Assembly (NCBI GenBank): GCA_026826555.1
Contig: JAKSZT010054565.1
Span: forward strand, 9,568,608 to 9,632,607
From: Tolypeutes matacus
Taxonomy: Eukaryota > Chordata > Mammalia > Cingulata > Chlamyphoridae
DNA length: 64,000 nucleotides
Direction of reading: 5' to 3'
How positions within the stretch are numbered: the first letter of the stretch is position 1; every line of letters begins with the position of its first letter. A model generated the notes under the pieces. That model was not told the DNA's origin and made no database searches. It saw nothing but the letters and a program-made list of their open reading frames with translations. Shown here one piece after another: positions 45,666 to 57,262 of this stretch. Made by a program: the position numbers and the translations under genes.

Positions 45666-46294
45666 ATCAAATAAGCTCTAGTCTGCGGTGCTTGAGAGCT
45701 GCTGAATGTGTGATGGGTGAGTGACTCAGGGTCCTGCTCCTCAGAGGTGAGTCAACTTTGGTGGTGAAGGCAGGGGGAAGGGAGGGCATGCTACCCGCTG
45801 ACTTATGTGGCATCCATCTCCTGCACATGGCTTCCCCATTTCCCAGCACCATAGAGAAGTAGCTGAGGCTGCATTTCTTTCCCTGGTTTGGCTGTGGGAG
45901 GAAAGGGTCAGTCCCTTCACTGCTGCCTGCCAACCTCCCCAATGGCCTCTCCCCAGCTGCCACTTGCTTAGACCAATGCTGTAGCTCAGCTCTGAGCACC
46001 CACTGTGGCCTAGCTCAGGAGCCACAGGAGTCCCCTAAGAGCACCCAGAAGGAACAGGAATTCAGAACAGGAAGCAGACACTCAACCTAGACTTTCCCTC
46101 CAAAGGTGTGAAACTCTTGGATCTGTCTCAACCATTTTGCTTTACTTAGCACTTTCAATTCCCTGAGGTCCCTTCTCCAGCATGATTTCTTTGTCCCCTG
46201 AAATAGCTGGAGAAGTTGTATGCTTATTTCATCCACTTTTCTGTTTGTGTGTTATCTTTCACAATAAGAAGGTAAAAGAAAATATATATACAAC
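45666..46294. other. Non-repetitive sequence, no gene seen
   Basis: GC-rich compared with the L1 blocks. Minus-strand open stretches (45667-46025) carry no domain and overlap in two frames, which argues against coding. Confidence 0.45.
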
Positions 46295-46375
46295 CCAAGC
46301 CAGGTAGCTGACATTTTACAGATGGGAAACAGAGGCACAGAGGTTATGACATGTGACTAAATAGGGCTGCCACAT
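46295..46375 (-). mobile_element. MIR SINE fragment, antisense
   Basis: ACATTTTACAGATGGGAAAC, AGAGGCACAGAGG and TTATGACATGTGAC are the MIR core in antisense. Confidence 0.85.
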
Positions 46376-48085
46376 ATGGTTTTGCAGGTGTTTCACTGCA
46401 CAGAGAACCCAGGAGAAAGGTGAGGAGAGTTGAAACACAGCCTGTGCTAGGTTTACCATGCTATCTAGGTTGCATCTGGTGATAAGAAGGGGTGTCTTTT
46501 TCTGCTTTGGGCTAGGGGAAGCTCTGTGCCTAGGGTGGAGCAGGATCAGTGGGACCCCTGGGAAGAGAGGCTAGGTCTCCGGGCTCTTGCAGCTCATCCA
46601 TCACACCCAGTGCCTATACCCTCAGTCCCCAGTCCCCTTTAGTTACCCTCAGTTTCTGCCTGGACCCCTCCCCCACCTCACCTTCTAAATCCAACAGCCT
46701 TGGAGAGAAAGAAAGAATGGGTATAAAGGGAGGACAAATGGAAAAGCATCAGCAGCTTCCCCAGGAAGGGACAGAAAGGCATACAAATAGAGGAGGATGG
46801 AGCGTTCTCTGCCTGAAGCTCTTGAGGGAAGTGCTGCTTCCTGCTCCCTGTTGAAGCCTCTGGGTTCCTGACACCTTGCCAGGTGAAGTAAAAGGTCTCA
46901 CTCTAATAGATAATTTGGTGATTATTTTAACTCTTTTGTTCCCTTGGAGTAGGTTTATTCACTCCATCCTGGTGAACCTTCCCTGGGCTTTCCTCAGATA
47001 GTCTCCCAGTCCTCTCTTCCATCCCCCCTCCCTCGCCCCAGTTTTCTGTGGCCCTGGGTGGTGGGATTTCCTGCTATCTCACAGGCTCTGAACACAAGCA
47101 TGAAGTCCTGGGCACCTGATCAGGGGCCTTTCTTGGGGGAGGAAATGAAGAAGCAGATGCTGTTCTCTTTTCCCACAGACTCTCACGTCCTCAGGCTCTT
47201 AGCATCCAAATCTAAGCATGCATTTCTCACCTTTCGCCTGCTCAAAATTCATCTCATTGCCCACCAGCACTCAGATAGCTTTGGGGAGTTTCCTTTCTCC
47301 CAGTGTTTGTGGCCTTAGGGGGAGAGTTGTTGCAGGTCCTGTTGCCCACTGCAGAAATTAAACCACGGGTGGCTTGCTGGGGGCTGGCCAGTGGAACACA
47401 ATTTCTTGGGAGTTAGACTGTGAGCTGAGGACATGCAAACAGAAGGGACCATAAGGGGCTCTTCCTCCCAGCGGAGGTGCGGTCCCACACAGACTGTTCA
47501 GGCATGAGAAGGTGCCGTGCTTCTGCTAAGATTTCTTGACTTTCTGAAACCTTCTTAGTTTCTGCCCCTTGCCAAACCTGCTGTCCCACTGATTCTATGA
47601 GTGTCCTAATAGCCTCAACAGATTCCCTTGTTTTTGTTGTTTGCGGCCAAGAACCCTGACTAATCCAGCCTCTGAATCCCAAGCATAGTATGTTACAGCA
47701 TCCCTCTAATGAACAGGGTTTCTCTGCCATTTTTATAAATCTTTTAATGAAGATTTATTCTGAGGAATGTATGTTGTGGAAACAGCTTCTGGACAGTTCA
47801 AGCATTCCTCCTTTTGCAAGTGTTCCTAATTCTTCCCACAGCATTTTCTTTCCCGCTTCACATCTGCCCAAAGGTAATACTTTTCAAAGTGTTCATCGCT
47901 CCCCCAAACTGGCTGCCTGAATGTAGTGCCTCCCTAGATCCCAAATTCTAGTTCCTTAAGGCAGGAACATACATACTTTTGTCATGAGAAGGGACTCAGG
48001 CAGGAGGTAACCATAATAATAAGCTTGAGAAATTTCTAAAAGGATTAACACTCAAGTACTCTTTGATACCTTGGGATCAAATCCT
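46376..48085. other. Non-repetitive sequence, no gene seen
   Basis: This is the longest repeat-poor part. Open stretches (46549-46854 plus, 47058-47318 plus, 47413-47730 minus) have no recognisable domain or conserved motif. A short pyrimidine-rich stretch lies at 47020-47045. A conserved non-coding element could hide here but cannot be seen in one sequence. Confidence 0.5.
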
Positions 48086-48285
48086 TGCCCAGCAATTTCC
48101 CCACTGTATACCTTGGGCAAGGTACTTAATCTTTCTGTGCTTCTAGCTTCTCATCTAAAATGTGGAGTGATAGTGTCTACCTCTTAGGAATTCTGTGAAG
48201 ATTATATTAGATACTAAACATAAGGTGTTTAGTACATTGAAGTGCTTCTCAAATATTAGTTATTATATTACTGCTACTATTACTT
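48086..48285 (+). mobile_element. MIR SINE, sense
   Basis: TACCTTGGGCAAGGTACTTA, ATCTTTCTGTGCTTCTAGC, TCTCATCTAAAATGTGGAG, GTCTACCTCTTAGG and AAGTGCTTCTCAAATATTAG follow the sense MIR consensus closely. Confidence 0.9.
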
Positions 48286-48301
48286 GAGTAGTGTTTATAG
48301 T

Positions 48302-49279
48302 TGTCTTAGTTTGTCAGGGCTGCTTTGACAAATACCATACATTGGATTGGCTTAAACAGGAAAAATTGATTGACTCACAATTTGGAAGCTAGAAGTTCAA
48401 ATCAAGTGGCAAAGTCATGCTTTCTCCTGGAGTCTAGAGAGTTCTGGTAATGGCAGTCCTCTGCCATATGGCAATCTCTCTCCTTTCTGGCTTCCTCTTG
48501 TTACCGGATTTTGTCTAGGTTCTTGACTATGCTGCAGAAATGAGTTTCAAGACCACGTCAGGTTGATGAGGCCAGTAATTTATTAAGGGATGGTTAGAAG
48601 AGAAATGGGAGAAAATAACAGATCATAGGTCCTAGGTAGAGAGGAAGGGGCTGAAAAGTGATAAAGAGGACCGATTTATAGAGTACAATTTCCCGTTATA
48701 GATTATAAAAGCCCAGGTTTTACTTGTGTCGTGATCCATGTGGAGTGGACATGGTGAGAGCAGGGCACAGAAGGCAAGAGAGAGAGCAAGAGAGTGGGTG
48801 AGGGAGTATTCAGCCTTTGCGCTTGCTTTTTAAACCATTAATTATTCTGTTTGTTGTTTTGATTGATTACCCTACCCATTAATCCCCCAGGTGGGCCCAA
48901 TGATAATGTCCCTGGAGAATATCTGGGGCTTCTCCTGGCTTCTGGAGGGAATCTCATTCTGGATAGCAGAAATCTCGTGAGCGTCTTGGTATCAATATCC
49001 ACATGGACTTCTTGCCAGGTTCCAGGTCTATCTATTGATTCCCTATTTTACTAGCCTGCTTCACTCTGACTTCTGGTTTCTTCCTGTGGCTGCCTCTGAC
49101 TGACTGCATCCGAATTTCCTCTGTTTGTAAAGCCTCCAGTCATATGAATTAAAACCGATCCTGATTCAATTTAGCCACACTTTAATTACAAGGTCGTTTA
49201 CAAATGGGCTCACAGGCACAGGAATGTGGATGAAGGTTTGAATATGTATTTTGTGGGAAATGTGATTCAATCCCCAACA
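48302..49279 (-). mobile_element. MaLR-like LTR, antisense, split by a second LTR
   Basis: The antisense strand starts TGTCTTAGTTTGTCAGGGCT, breaks at 48498, resumes at 49064 (CTCTGACTTCTGG) and ends TCAATCCCCAACA. ATAGT precedes it and ATGGT follows (4 of 5). It is similar to the LTR at 32212-32616. Confidence 0.82.
48499..49063 (-). mobile_element. Solo LTR of an ERV1-like family, 4-bp duplication CTCT
   Basis: The antisense strand starts TGTTACCGGATTTTGTCTAG and ends ACTAGCCTGCTTCA. CTCT stands directly before (48495-48498) and after (49064-49067). Four-base duplications are typical of class I (gamma-type) ERVs. The antisense poly-A signal region is CCAGTAATTTATTAAGG. Tandem GAGAGAGCAAGAGAG-type words lie at 48778-48800. 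No internal viral sequence is present. Confidence 0.88.
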
Positions 49280-49539
49280 ATGGTTATAGGCTCTTTTCAC
49301 CTCCTCCTATCCATGATCTCTGATGATTCAGGAAGGTCTCTTTCCAATTCCCCTCCCTGCAATCCTTAGTGGTGAAATGCCTCCATCTTCATACTTCCTT
49401 TGGGAATGACCTCCCAAGCTGGTGCTGGGTGTCCTCCTCTGGGTGGTCACACACAAACACATGCAGGGATGAACCATGAAGCCTCTGGAGTGCCCTTGTA
49501 CTTGGATCACCTTCTAGAACTCATAGCTACCATAGCAAC
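49280..49539. other. Unassigned sequence between LTRs
   Basis: Low-repeat sequence, 260 bases. No gene is seen. Confidence 0.4.
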
Positions 49540-50107
49540 TGTTACCAGATTTTGTCTACGTTCTTGACTGTGCTGCAGAAATGAATTTCAAGAGCATGTT
49601 GGGTTAGTTAGGCCAGTAATTTATTTAGGTAGGTAGGGAGGAGAAATGGGAGAAAATAACAACAGATCATGGGTCCCAGAGAGAGGAAGGGGCTGAAGGA
49701 TGATAAAGAGGACTGACTTACAGACTATGATTTCCCATTATAAATTATAAATGCCCAGGTTTTACTTGCGTGTTGATCCATGCAAGGGAACACTGCAAGA
49801 GCAGGGTGTGGAAGGCAAGAGAAGAGCAAGAGAGTGGGAGAGTTGAACTTTGTGCTTGCTTTTTGAAACATTAATTATTCTACCCCTTTGCTAATGGCAT
49901 GGAAGGAGTTCCAGCTGTTTGCTGTATTGATTGTTTACCCCACCCATCAATCCCCTGGGTGGGCCCAATGATAATGTCCTTGGAGAATTTCCGGGGCTTC
50001 TCCTGGCTTCCAGAGGGAATCACATTCCGGATGGCAGAAATCTCAGGAGGGTCTTCCAGCAGGTTCCAGATCCATCTATTGATTCCCTATTTTACTAGCC
50101 TGCTTCA
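49540..50107 (-). mobile_element. Second solo LTR of the same ERV1-like family, 4-bp duplication CAAC
   Basis: The antisense strand starts TGTTACCAGATTTTGTCTAC and ends ACTAGCCTGCTTCA. CAAC stands directly before (49536-49539) and after (50108-50111). It is collinear with the LTR at 48499-49063, except that this copy carries about 35 extra bases around 49882-49918 (CCCCTTTGCTAATGGC...). A different target duplication shows an independent insertion. Confidence 0.9.
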
Positions 50108-50993
50108 CAACCTCTCTACTTTCTGTGGACAAAGTCCCCACCCTTTAGCCACTGGATAGCTTGAGGCTCCTTTGCAACTTCTCAGCTTTGTTTATTCACT
50201 TATCCAAAGTTCTACAGCTACTTGCTCCTGCAACCCACCTCCTCTAGGAAACAATCTCTGAGTACCTGGCAGCACAGTGATGCTTCTCCCCAGAGATACA
50301 GCCCACTTACCCAAATTGCTCTTCTTATCTTCATGCCCTGGGGAGGAGAGACTGGAATTCCTGGGGTCTGGGGAGGGGGAACGAGGAGTGGGTTCAGTGT
50401 GTGGTACTCTTAGGCCCTGTCCTACAGTTATGTTCTACAATTCTAAGATAAACTCTTTGTAGTCAAGGAGCATCAAGAAATTACTGGTCTTCACCGGAGA
50501 TAGACTCACATTGTCACTGGGATTATGTGGCCTTTACAAGGTCATATCCCTAAAGCAAAATGGAAGCTAGACTTGGGTTTTCTACCTCCTGGTCAGAAGT
50601 GTTGTTAGAGGAGCTGTAAAGTCCCTCAGGCAAGTCCATTCTCCAAGGGTGACTTTGATCCATCCTTCCTCCCTCCCTTCCTTCTCCCACCCTCCCATCC
50701 TTCTCACATCTACCCTTTTCTCTGAAGCCCTGTGAAAGCAAGGGTCAGTGTGTCAAATATGCCATTGGAATATTAACAGGTTGACTATGAGAACCGCAAG
50801 AAGGTGATCTGGGGCAAGGGTTTTCCTGTATTTATTCCCCCAAACCTCAGCCTTGCTCCCTGGTTGTTGGAACCTGGCTCTGCCTCCATTGCAGTGCATT
50901 TTCCCTTCGCTGCTTCCTGGTACTCCTTTTTGAGTCCGTTCAGCCTCATCTGGGCATCACTGCTTCCATGACTGAAAGTAGCCTGAAGATTAA
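50108..50993. other. Non-repetitive sequence, no gene seen
   Basis: A pyrimidine-rich stretch (CCTTCCTCCCTCCCTTCC type) lies at 50662-50712. Open stretches at 50222-50462 and 50550-50741 carry no domain. Confidence 0.45.
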
Positions 50994-51230
50994 AAAAAAA
51001 AACAATTTATTGAAGTATATCATTCATACACAAACATACATAAACTATAAGTGTTCAGTAAACATCGTGAACTTACAAAACAAACGTGAGTAACATCATG
51101 CAGGGCTCCCACACATCACCCCCCCACACACACAAATACCCTGCATTGTTGTGAAACATCTGTTAACAAATCATAAAAGAGCATCGTCAAAGTATTACTA
51201 ACTATAGTCGGTATCTTCCTCCCCTATACA
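50994..51230 (-). mobile_element. L1 3'-UTR copy, antisense
   Basis: An A-rich start, then CAATTTATTGAAGTATATCA, AAACTATAAGTGTTCAGTA and TGAAACATCTGTTAACAAA are the antisense text of an armadillo-type L1 3' UTR as I remember it. It is 5'-truncated. The following DAS SINE begins at its end. Confidence 0.55.
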
Positions 51231-51640
51231 TTTTTTTTAGGATTTATTTACTTTTATCCATTTTTAACCCCCCCTCCCCCATTTTTGCTGTTTCTATGTC
51301 CATTCGCTGGGCACCTCTCTGTGTCCATTTCCTGCCCTCTCTTCTCATCCTTCTCCTCCTGTCTTCACTGGGATTCGATTCTCGGAACCTCTCATGTGGG
51401 AGAGAGGCGTCCTACTGCCTGCACCACCTTAGTTCCTGGTTTTTCGGTGCATCTCATCCTGACTGTCCCTTGTGTCACTCTCCTGTTATGTCATCATCTT
51501 GCTGTGTGGCTCACAGGGCCTGTCAGCACACCCGTGCACAAGGCTGGCAGCTCACCGGGGGCCTGGTGGCACACCCGGTGCCTGATGGCTCACCCGCTCG
51601 TGGGGCCTGGCAGTGCACCCGCACACTGGCCCTGATTGGC
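51231..51640 (-). mobile_element. Long DAS-III-like SINE, antisense, diverged
   Basis: Poly-T, then AGGATTTATTTACTTTTATC, CCCCTCCCCCATTTTTGCTG, GTGTCCATTTCCTGCC, a region with CATCATCTTGCTGTGTGG, and repeated GGGCCTGGTGGCACACCC-type words. This is the antisense order of the long DAS body. The inverse B box is near GGATTCGATTCTCGG. Open frames through it (51285-51670) are an artefact of its GC content. Confidence 0.65.
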
Positions 51641-52690
51641 CTGAACATTTTGAGGCTTGGATCTGTTTGATTTCTCTCTGAGCCTCATCACACACTCAGG
51701 AGTTTAGAAATTTATTATAAGGGAACACGATCACAGTTTATAGGTGCTATTAGAAGAAGCCAAGCTTTTCTTTTCCTCCTGAAGACAAGGAGAGCACTTA
51801 TTCAAGATCCTGAACATTTCTTGAAGATTTTTCTGCTCTTGCAGAGTTTGCATACAGGTAGAACATTTGCAGATGTGTTGGATTGTCATTCTTTTGTGAA
51901 TTAAAGCAAGATGTTAACTTGGATTGGGGCCTATTGGTGTGTAAGAGGGCCACGTTTTAAAGTGTTAACAGACTAATGAAACAAGTGGCAGTGGAGAGAA
52001 GTTTTTAAAAATTTTTCAGCTATAGAAACTTGGAATTTTGAACATTCACATGTTAAATTCAGCTGCAGAATAACTGGATATAAATAATATGTTGAAGTTT
52101 TTATATAGTTAAGCATTATAGGAGTCAGACAAGCTCTGCAAAGATTTGCATTTAATTCTGTTTTTTTTTTTTTAAAGCTTGTTAACTAAAAATAAAATAA
52201 TTTCAGGCACATAAAATAACAAGACAGTAAGGAGAATGTGCAACAGAAAATGATCCATTTCATTTAGTGCCTGGATCTTAAACCATTCATGGAATTAGTT
52301 TGCAGGAAAGGGTCACCCTGGAGTTGGTGGAGGGAGGAGTCTGCTCTAGATTACAAGCTAGGACCTTATTCTTGACCTTCAATTATGTTTCATCTTACAC
52401 CTCCCTAGTTCTTCTAGGAACCAGCTCTCCTTTTTGTTTAAACAATGCTGGGGAGATGTTCCCATAGCTAGAGAGAGCACAGTTGTGAGAGAGAAAGGAA
52501 TGGATAAAGAAGGCATGGAGATGCGTCTCCTTTGCATTCACCTTCACTTTGATCCACCCACGGTTCAATGCTGTTTGGTGCTTCTTCATCCTTGCAGATG
52601 TGGCATTTCTGAGCAGGCATCCAACAGCCTCTTAGAAAGCATGGTCTTACAGGTTCTGGGATAGGGGATCTTCAGAAAGATCTTGACTCC
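51641..52690. other. Unassigned sequence, no gene seen
   Basis: A GTTTAGAAATTTATTATAAG start could be an antisense LTR poly-A region. A poly-T run lies at 52162-52173. The overlapping open stretches at 52395-52664 occupy opposite strands and show no domain. Confidence 0.4.
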
Positions 52691-52800
52691 ATCTTCTCTT
52701 TCCATGGTCCATATGACCTGAGCATGTTATACAACCTTTTAGGTCTTGGTTTCCTCCTATAATAAGAGATTAGAAAAGGATTTGTATGATCTGCCTCAAT
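52691..52800 (+). mobile_element. MIR SINE, sense, diverged
   Basis: ACCTGAGCATGTTATACAAC, TTTTAGGTCTTGGTTTCCTC and ATAATAAGAGATTAG match the MIR core order. Confidence 0.65.
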
Positions 52801-53129
52801 TCGGGGATTCTGTGGATCCTCCAGATGATACACATCAGACACACATATTCCTGGAGTTTAGCTTCTGCTTTACTCCCAGTTGACTTTGAATCCTTGAGCA
52901 ACTCTTACTTATCCGACAATAAATGTATATTCCAGGCCTTGTGTTGAGAACCAGGGACACATAGCCAATTATAACCCAGACCTTCACATAAGCAGCTCCC
53001 AGACAGGAAAAGTGAAGGCTGCTGTGAAGCATAAGTGCTGGAAGAGCAGTGGGAAAAGGTCTAAAGGGGGCACAGCTCCTCCTTAGTGAGATGAAGAGAG
53101 ACATATCAGGCATACAAGAAATATAAGAA
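52801..53129. other. Unassigned sequence
   Basis: No gene or repeat is recognised. Confidence 0.4.
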
Positions 53130-53215
53130 CAGTCCTAACACTGTTGCTCATTGAGCATTTACTATGTGACAGATCCTATGCTGAGTGCCTATTGGCTTGG
53201 CACAACAGACTGTCC
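53130..53215 (-). mobile_element. MIR fragment, antisense
   Basis: CATTGAGCATTTACTATGTG, ACAGATCCTATGCTGAGTG is the antisense MIR 3' part. Confidence 0.7.
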
Positions 53216-53282
53216 ACACCCTGTGCCCCAGCCATGCAAGGTCTTCTTTATTTGCAAAATCACACTTTCTTATAGATACTAC

Positions 53283-53595
53283 TACTTTTGATTAAATTGA
53301 GGTAAAATCCACATAACAAAACATTCTCCATTTTAAGCATTTTAAGGTAAAGAATTTAGTGGCATTTAGTACATTCACAATTTTGTTCAACCATCACCAC
53401 TATCTAGTTACAGAACATTTTCATCACCCCCAAAAGAAACCCTGCACCCATAAGCAGTTACTCCCTCTTCTCCCCTCCCCCAGCCACTAGCTATTTCATA
53501 TAAACGGAATCATACAATATGTGGCCTTTTATGTCTGTCTTTGTTCACTTAGCATAATGTTTTCAGGGTTCAACCATGTTGTAGCATGTATCAGT
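53283..53595 (-). mobile_element. L1 3' end, antisense (older copy)
   Basis: TTGAGGTAAAATCCACATAA, CATTTTAAGCATTTTAAGG, CAACCATCACCACTATC, then GTCTGTCTTTGTTCACTTAG. It is cut at about 53595 by the next copy. Confidence 0.75.
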
Positions 53596-53831
53596 ATGTC
53601 ATTCCTTTTTTTGTTGTAGAATTGTAGGTTTACAGAAAATTCAGGCAGAAAATACAGAGTTCTCATATAGCCCTCCTCACACATTCAGTTTTCCCCATTA
53701 TTAATAATTTGCATTAGTGTGGTGAATTTGTTGTGATATGTGAAACAATGTTATTATAATTATACTATTAACTATAGTCTATAGTTAGCATTAGGGTCCA
53801 CTAATTATGTTGTACAACCTATGTTTTCTTA
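53596..53831 (-). mobile_element. L1 3' UTR insertion, antisense
   Basis: TTTTTGTTGTAGAATTGTAG, GGTTTACAGAAAATTCAGG, CTATTAACTATAGTCTATAG: the same 3'-UTR group as 4905-5085 and 57263-57625. It is short and 5'-truncated. Confidence 0.7.
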
Positions 53832-56142
53832 AAAAAATTATTTTAGTAACATATATACAACCTAAAGTTTCTCCTTTTAACTACATTCAAATGTATATAA
53901 TTCAGTGGGGTTAATTACATTCACAATGTTGTGCTACCATCATCACAATCCATTATCAAAACTTTCCACCACCCCAAACAAAATCTGTGTCCCAATTAAG
54001 CATTAAGTTCCCATTCCCTACCCCCTACTCCTGGTAACCTGTATTCTAATTTCTGAGTCTATAATTTGCTTATTCTAATTATTTCATATCAGTGAGATCA
54101 TAAAAGATTTGTCCTTTGTCTGGCTTATTTCACTTACTGTGATGTCTTCAAGGGTCATCCATGTTGTTATATGTATCAGAACTTCATTCCTTTATACAGT
54201 TGGAAAATATTCCATTGTATGTGTATACCACATTTTGTTTATCCATCCTTCAGTTGATGGACACTTGGGTTGTTTAGTACCTTTTGTCAATCGAGAATAA
54301 TGCTGCTATAAACATCGTATGCAAATATCTGTCTGAGTCCGTGCTTTAAATTCTTTCAGATATATATCCAGTATTGGGATTACCAGGTCATATGGTAACT
54401 CTATACTTAACTTTCTGAGGAACTGCCAAAATGTTTTCCACAGTGGCTGCACTATTTTATGTTGCCACCAACAATGAATGAGTGTTCTTATTTCTCCATA
54501 TCCTCCCTAAATTTTACTATTTTTAATAGTAGCTTTTCTAGTAGGTACAAAATGGTATCTCATGATTTTGATTTGTATTTTCCTAAAGGCTAGTGATGTT
54601 GAGCACCTTTTTATTTGTTTTTTAGCCACTTGTATATCTTCTTTGGAGAAATGTCTATTCAAGGTTTTTTTGCACATCTTTTATTTGGGTTCTTTATCTT
54701 TTTGTTCTTCATATATTCTAGATATTAAACACTTATCAGATATGTAGTTTCCAAAAATTTTTTCCCATTGTGTAGGTTGTCTTTTTACTTTCATGATGAC
54801 GTCCTTTGATACACAAAACTTTTTAATTTTGATGAAGTTCCATTTATCTATGTTTTTCTTTTGTTGCTTGTGCTTTTTGTGTAAAGTTGAAGAAACCATG
54901 GCCTAACACAAGGTCTTGAAGATGCTTCCCTATGCTTTCTTCAGGAATTTTATAGTTTGGTTCTTATATTTAGATCCTTGATGCATTTTGAGTTGATTTT
55001 TGTATATGGTGTGAGATAAGGTCCACTTTCATTCTTTTGCATATGGAGATCCAATTTTACCAGCACCACTTGTTGAAGAAACTATTCTTTCCTAATTGAG
55101 TGGACTTGGCCCCTTGTAAAAAATCGTAGATGAGTTTATTTCTGAACTCTTAGTTTGATTCCATGGATTTATGTGCCTGTTCTTGAGTCAATACCATGCT
55201 GTTTTGATTACTGTAGCTTTGTAATGTTTTAAAATTGGGAAGTGTGAGTCTTCCAAATCATTCTTTTTCAAGGTGTTTTTGACTATTCAGGGTCCCTTAT
55301 CCTTCCATGTAAATTTGATGATTGACATTTCTATTTTTGAAAAGAAGGCTGTTAGAATTTTGACTGGAATTGTGATGAATCTGTAAATCACTTTGAGTAT
55401 AATTAACATCTTAACAATATGTAGTCTTTTAATACATGAATATGGAATATCCTTCCATTTATTTAGACTTTTTAAATTTTCTTTTAGCAATGTTTTGTAG
55501 TTTTCCTCGCACAATTCCTTTACATCTTTCATTAAGTTTAATCCTAGATATTTGAGTTGTTATTTTAAATGAATTTTTTTTCTTGATTTCATCTTCAGAT
55601 TGTTCACTACTAGTGTATGGAAACACTACTGATTTCTCTATGTCAACCTTGTACCTTACTACTTTGCTAAATTAATTTATTAATTCCAGTAGATTTGTTT
55701 TGGATTTTTCAAGATTTTCTATATATAGACCCATATCATCTACAAATAGGAAACTATTACTTCTTCCTTTCCAATTTGGATGACTTTCATTTCTTTTCTT
55801 GCTTAATTGTTTGGGTAAGAACTTCCAGTATAATGTTGAATAACAATGGTGACAATGTGCACCCTTGTCTTGTTCCTGACCTTAGAGGAAAATATGAGTA
55901 TGATGTTAGCTGTGGATTTTTCATATATTTTCTTTATCATTTTGAGGAAGTTTCCTACAATTCCTAGTTTTCTGCTGGATTTTTTTCGAATGCCTTTTCT
56001 GCATCAATTGAGATGATAATGTGTTTTTCCCCTTTATTCCATTAATGTGGTATATTATATTAATTGATTTTCTTACATTGAACCTCCTTTGCATAGATAA
56101 ATCCTACTTGATCATGGTATATAATTCTTTTAATGTGATGTT

Positions 56143-56649
56143 TGTGGCAGTTTGATGTAATTATGAATTCCAAAAATATAATTGAATCATGCTTGTAAAC
56201 TGATCTGTTAATCTGGGCATGATTAGGTTAGGATTAGGGCGTTGAGCCCCACCCCTTGGTGGGTGGGGAATTGAATATAAAAGACAAGGCAAAGGACAGT
56301 TGAAGCAGTCTTTTGAGAAGCAGTCTTTTGAGAAGCAGTCTTTTGAGAAGCAGTTTCGATGTTTGAAAGAAGGCCCCAGGAGAAGAGAAGCAAGCCGTTC
56401 GCCTGATCGTCTACAGCTGACCTTGTGGAGGAAACAGCAGCCCTGGGAAGAGAGAAACCCAGAAGCCTGAACCCTGGCAAGCGCCGACAGCTGTCTTGCT
56501 CTAACACGTGGCAATGGACTGTGGTGAGAGAAGAAACCTAATGCTTTATGGCCTGGTATCTGTGGATTTCTACCCCAAATAAATACCCTTTGTAAAGACC
56601 AACCCATTTTTGGTATTTCACATTAGCACCCCTTTGGCTGACTAATACA
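56143..56649 (+). mobile_element. Solo LTR (MaLR-like) with exact 5-bp duplication ATGTT
   Basis: It starts TGTGGCAGTTTGATGTAATT and ends GGCTGACTAATACA. ATGTT stands at 56138-56142 and again at 56650-56654. A TATA box (GAATATAAAAGACAAGG) lies at about 56272 and the poly-A signal (CCAAATAAATACC) at about 56573, giving a normal U3-R-U5 plan. A 15-bp tandem repeat lies between them. Related copies are at 58114, 60298 and 63009. Confidence 0.95.
56302..56356. repeat. 15-bp tandem repeat, about 3.6 units, within LTR
   Basis: The unit is GAAGCAGTCTTTTGA, repeated almost perfectly just downstream of the TATA box. The related LTR at 63009-63509 has only single GCAGTT-type words here. Confidence 0.93.
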
Positions 56650-57262
56650 ATGTTGGATTCAGTTTGCTAGTATTTTATTGAGGACTTTTGCATTTATGTT
56701 CATGAGGGACATTGGTCTGTAATTTTCTTTTCTTTTGCTACCTTTATCTGTCTTTTTAAAGGATGATATTGGCTTCATAGAATGAGTTAAGAATTGTTCC
56801 CTCCTCTTCAATTTTTGGAAGAGTTTGAGTAGGATTGGTGTTAATTCTTCTTGAAATATTGGGTTAAATTTATCAATGAAGTCATCTGTTCCCAGTATTT
56901 TTGTTGTTGGTAGGTTTTGATTACTGATTCAATCTCTTCACTTGTTATTGGTTTGTTCAGATTCTCTTTCTTCTTGAGTCAGTATAGGTAGTTTGTGTGT
57001 TTCTAGGAATTTATTTCATCCATGTTATGTAATTTGTTGGTGTACAGTAGTTCATAGTATCCTCACATAATCCTTTTTATTCCTGTCAGTCGAGAAGTAA
57101 TGTATATCCTTTCATTTCTGATTTTAGTTATTTGCATCCTTTCTCTTCTTTTCATTGTCAGTCCAGGTGAAGTTTTGTCAATTTTATTGATCTTTTAAGG
57201 AAACAACTTTTGGTTTCTTTGAATCTCTCTTTGTTTTATTATTTTATATTTCATATATCTCT

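Larger units (their letters stand above)
53832..57262 (-). mobile_element. 5'-truncated L1 LINE, antisense, with nested LTR
   Basis: Antisense order: 3' UTR (TTATTTTAGTAACATATATA), ORF2 C-terminus (about 54080-55200), reverse transcriptase (about 55280-57250). It stops near 57262 within the region upstream of the reverse transcriptase. An LTR at 56143-56649 interrupts it. Stops are frequent. The longest open sense segment is 55287-55532. Confidence 0.85.

Noticed and set aside
48499..50107. A single short provirus with two LTRs
   Set aside because: Each LTR has its own exact 4-bp duplication, and the sequence between them is an older LTR half plus unrelated sequence.
51285..51670. Two overlapping open frames of about 120 codons
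   Set aside because: They lie in an antisense DAS-III-like SINE and overlap each other in different frames.
56302..56356. CRISPR-like direct repeats
   Set aside because: The units are tandem with no spacers, within an LTR of a mammalian genome.
56161..56607. 148-codon open stretch with repeated CFSKD words
   Set aside because: It is the antisense strand of a solo LTR. The repeat is the 15-bp DNA expansion, not a protein repeat.
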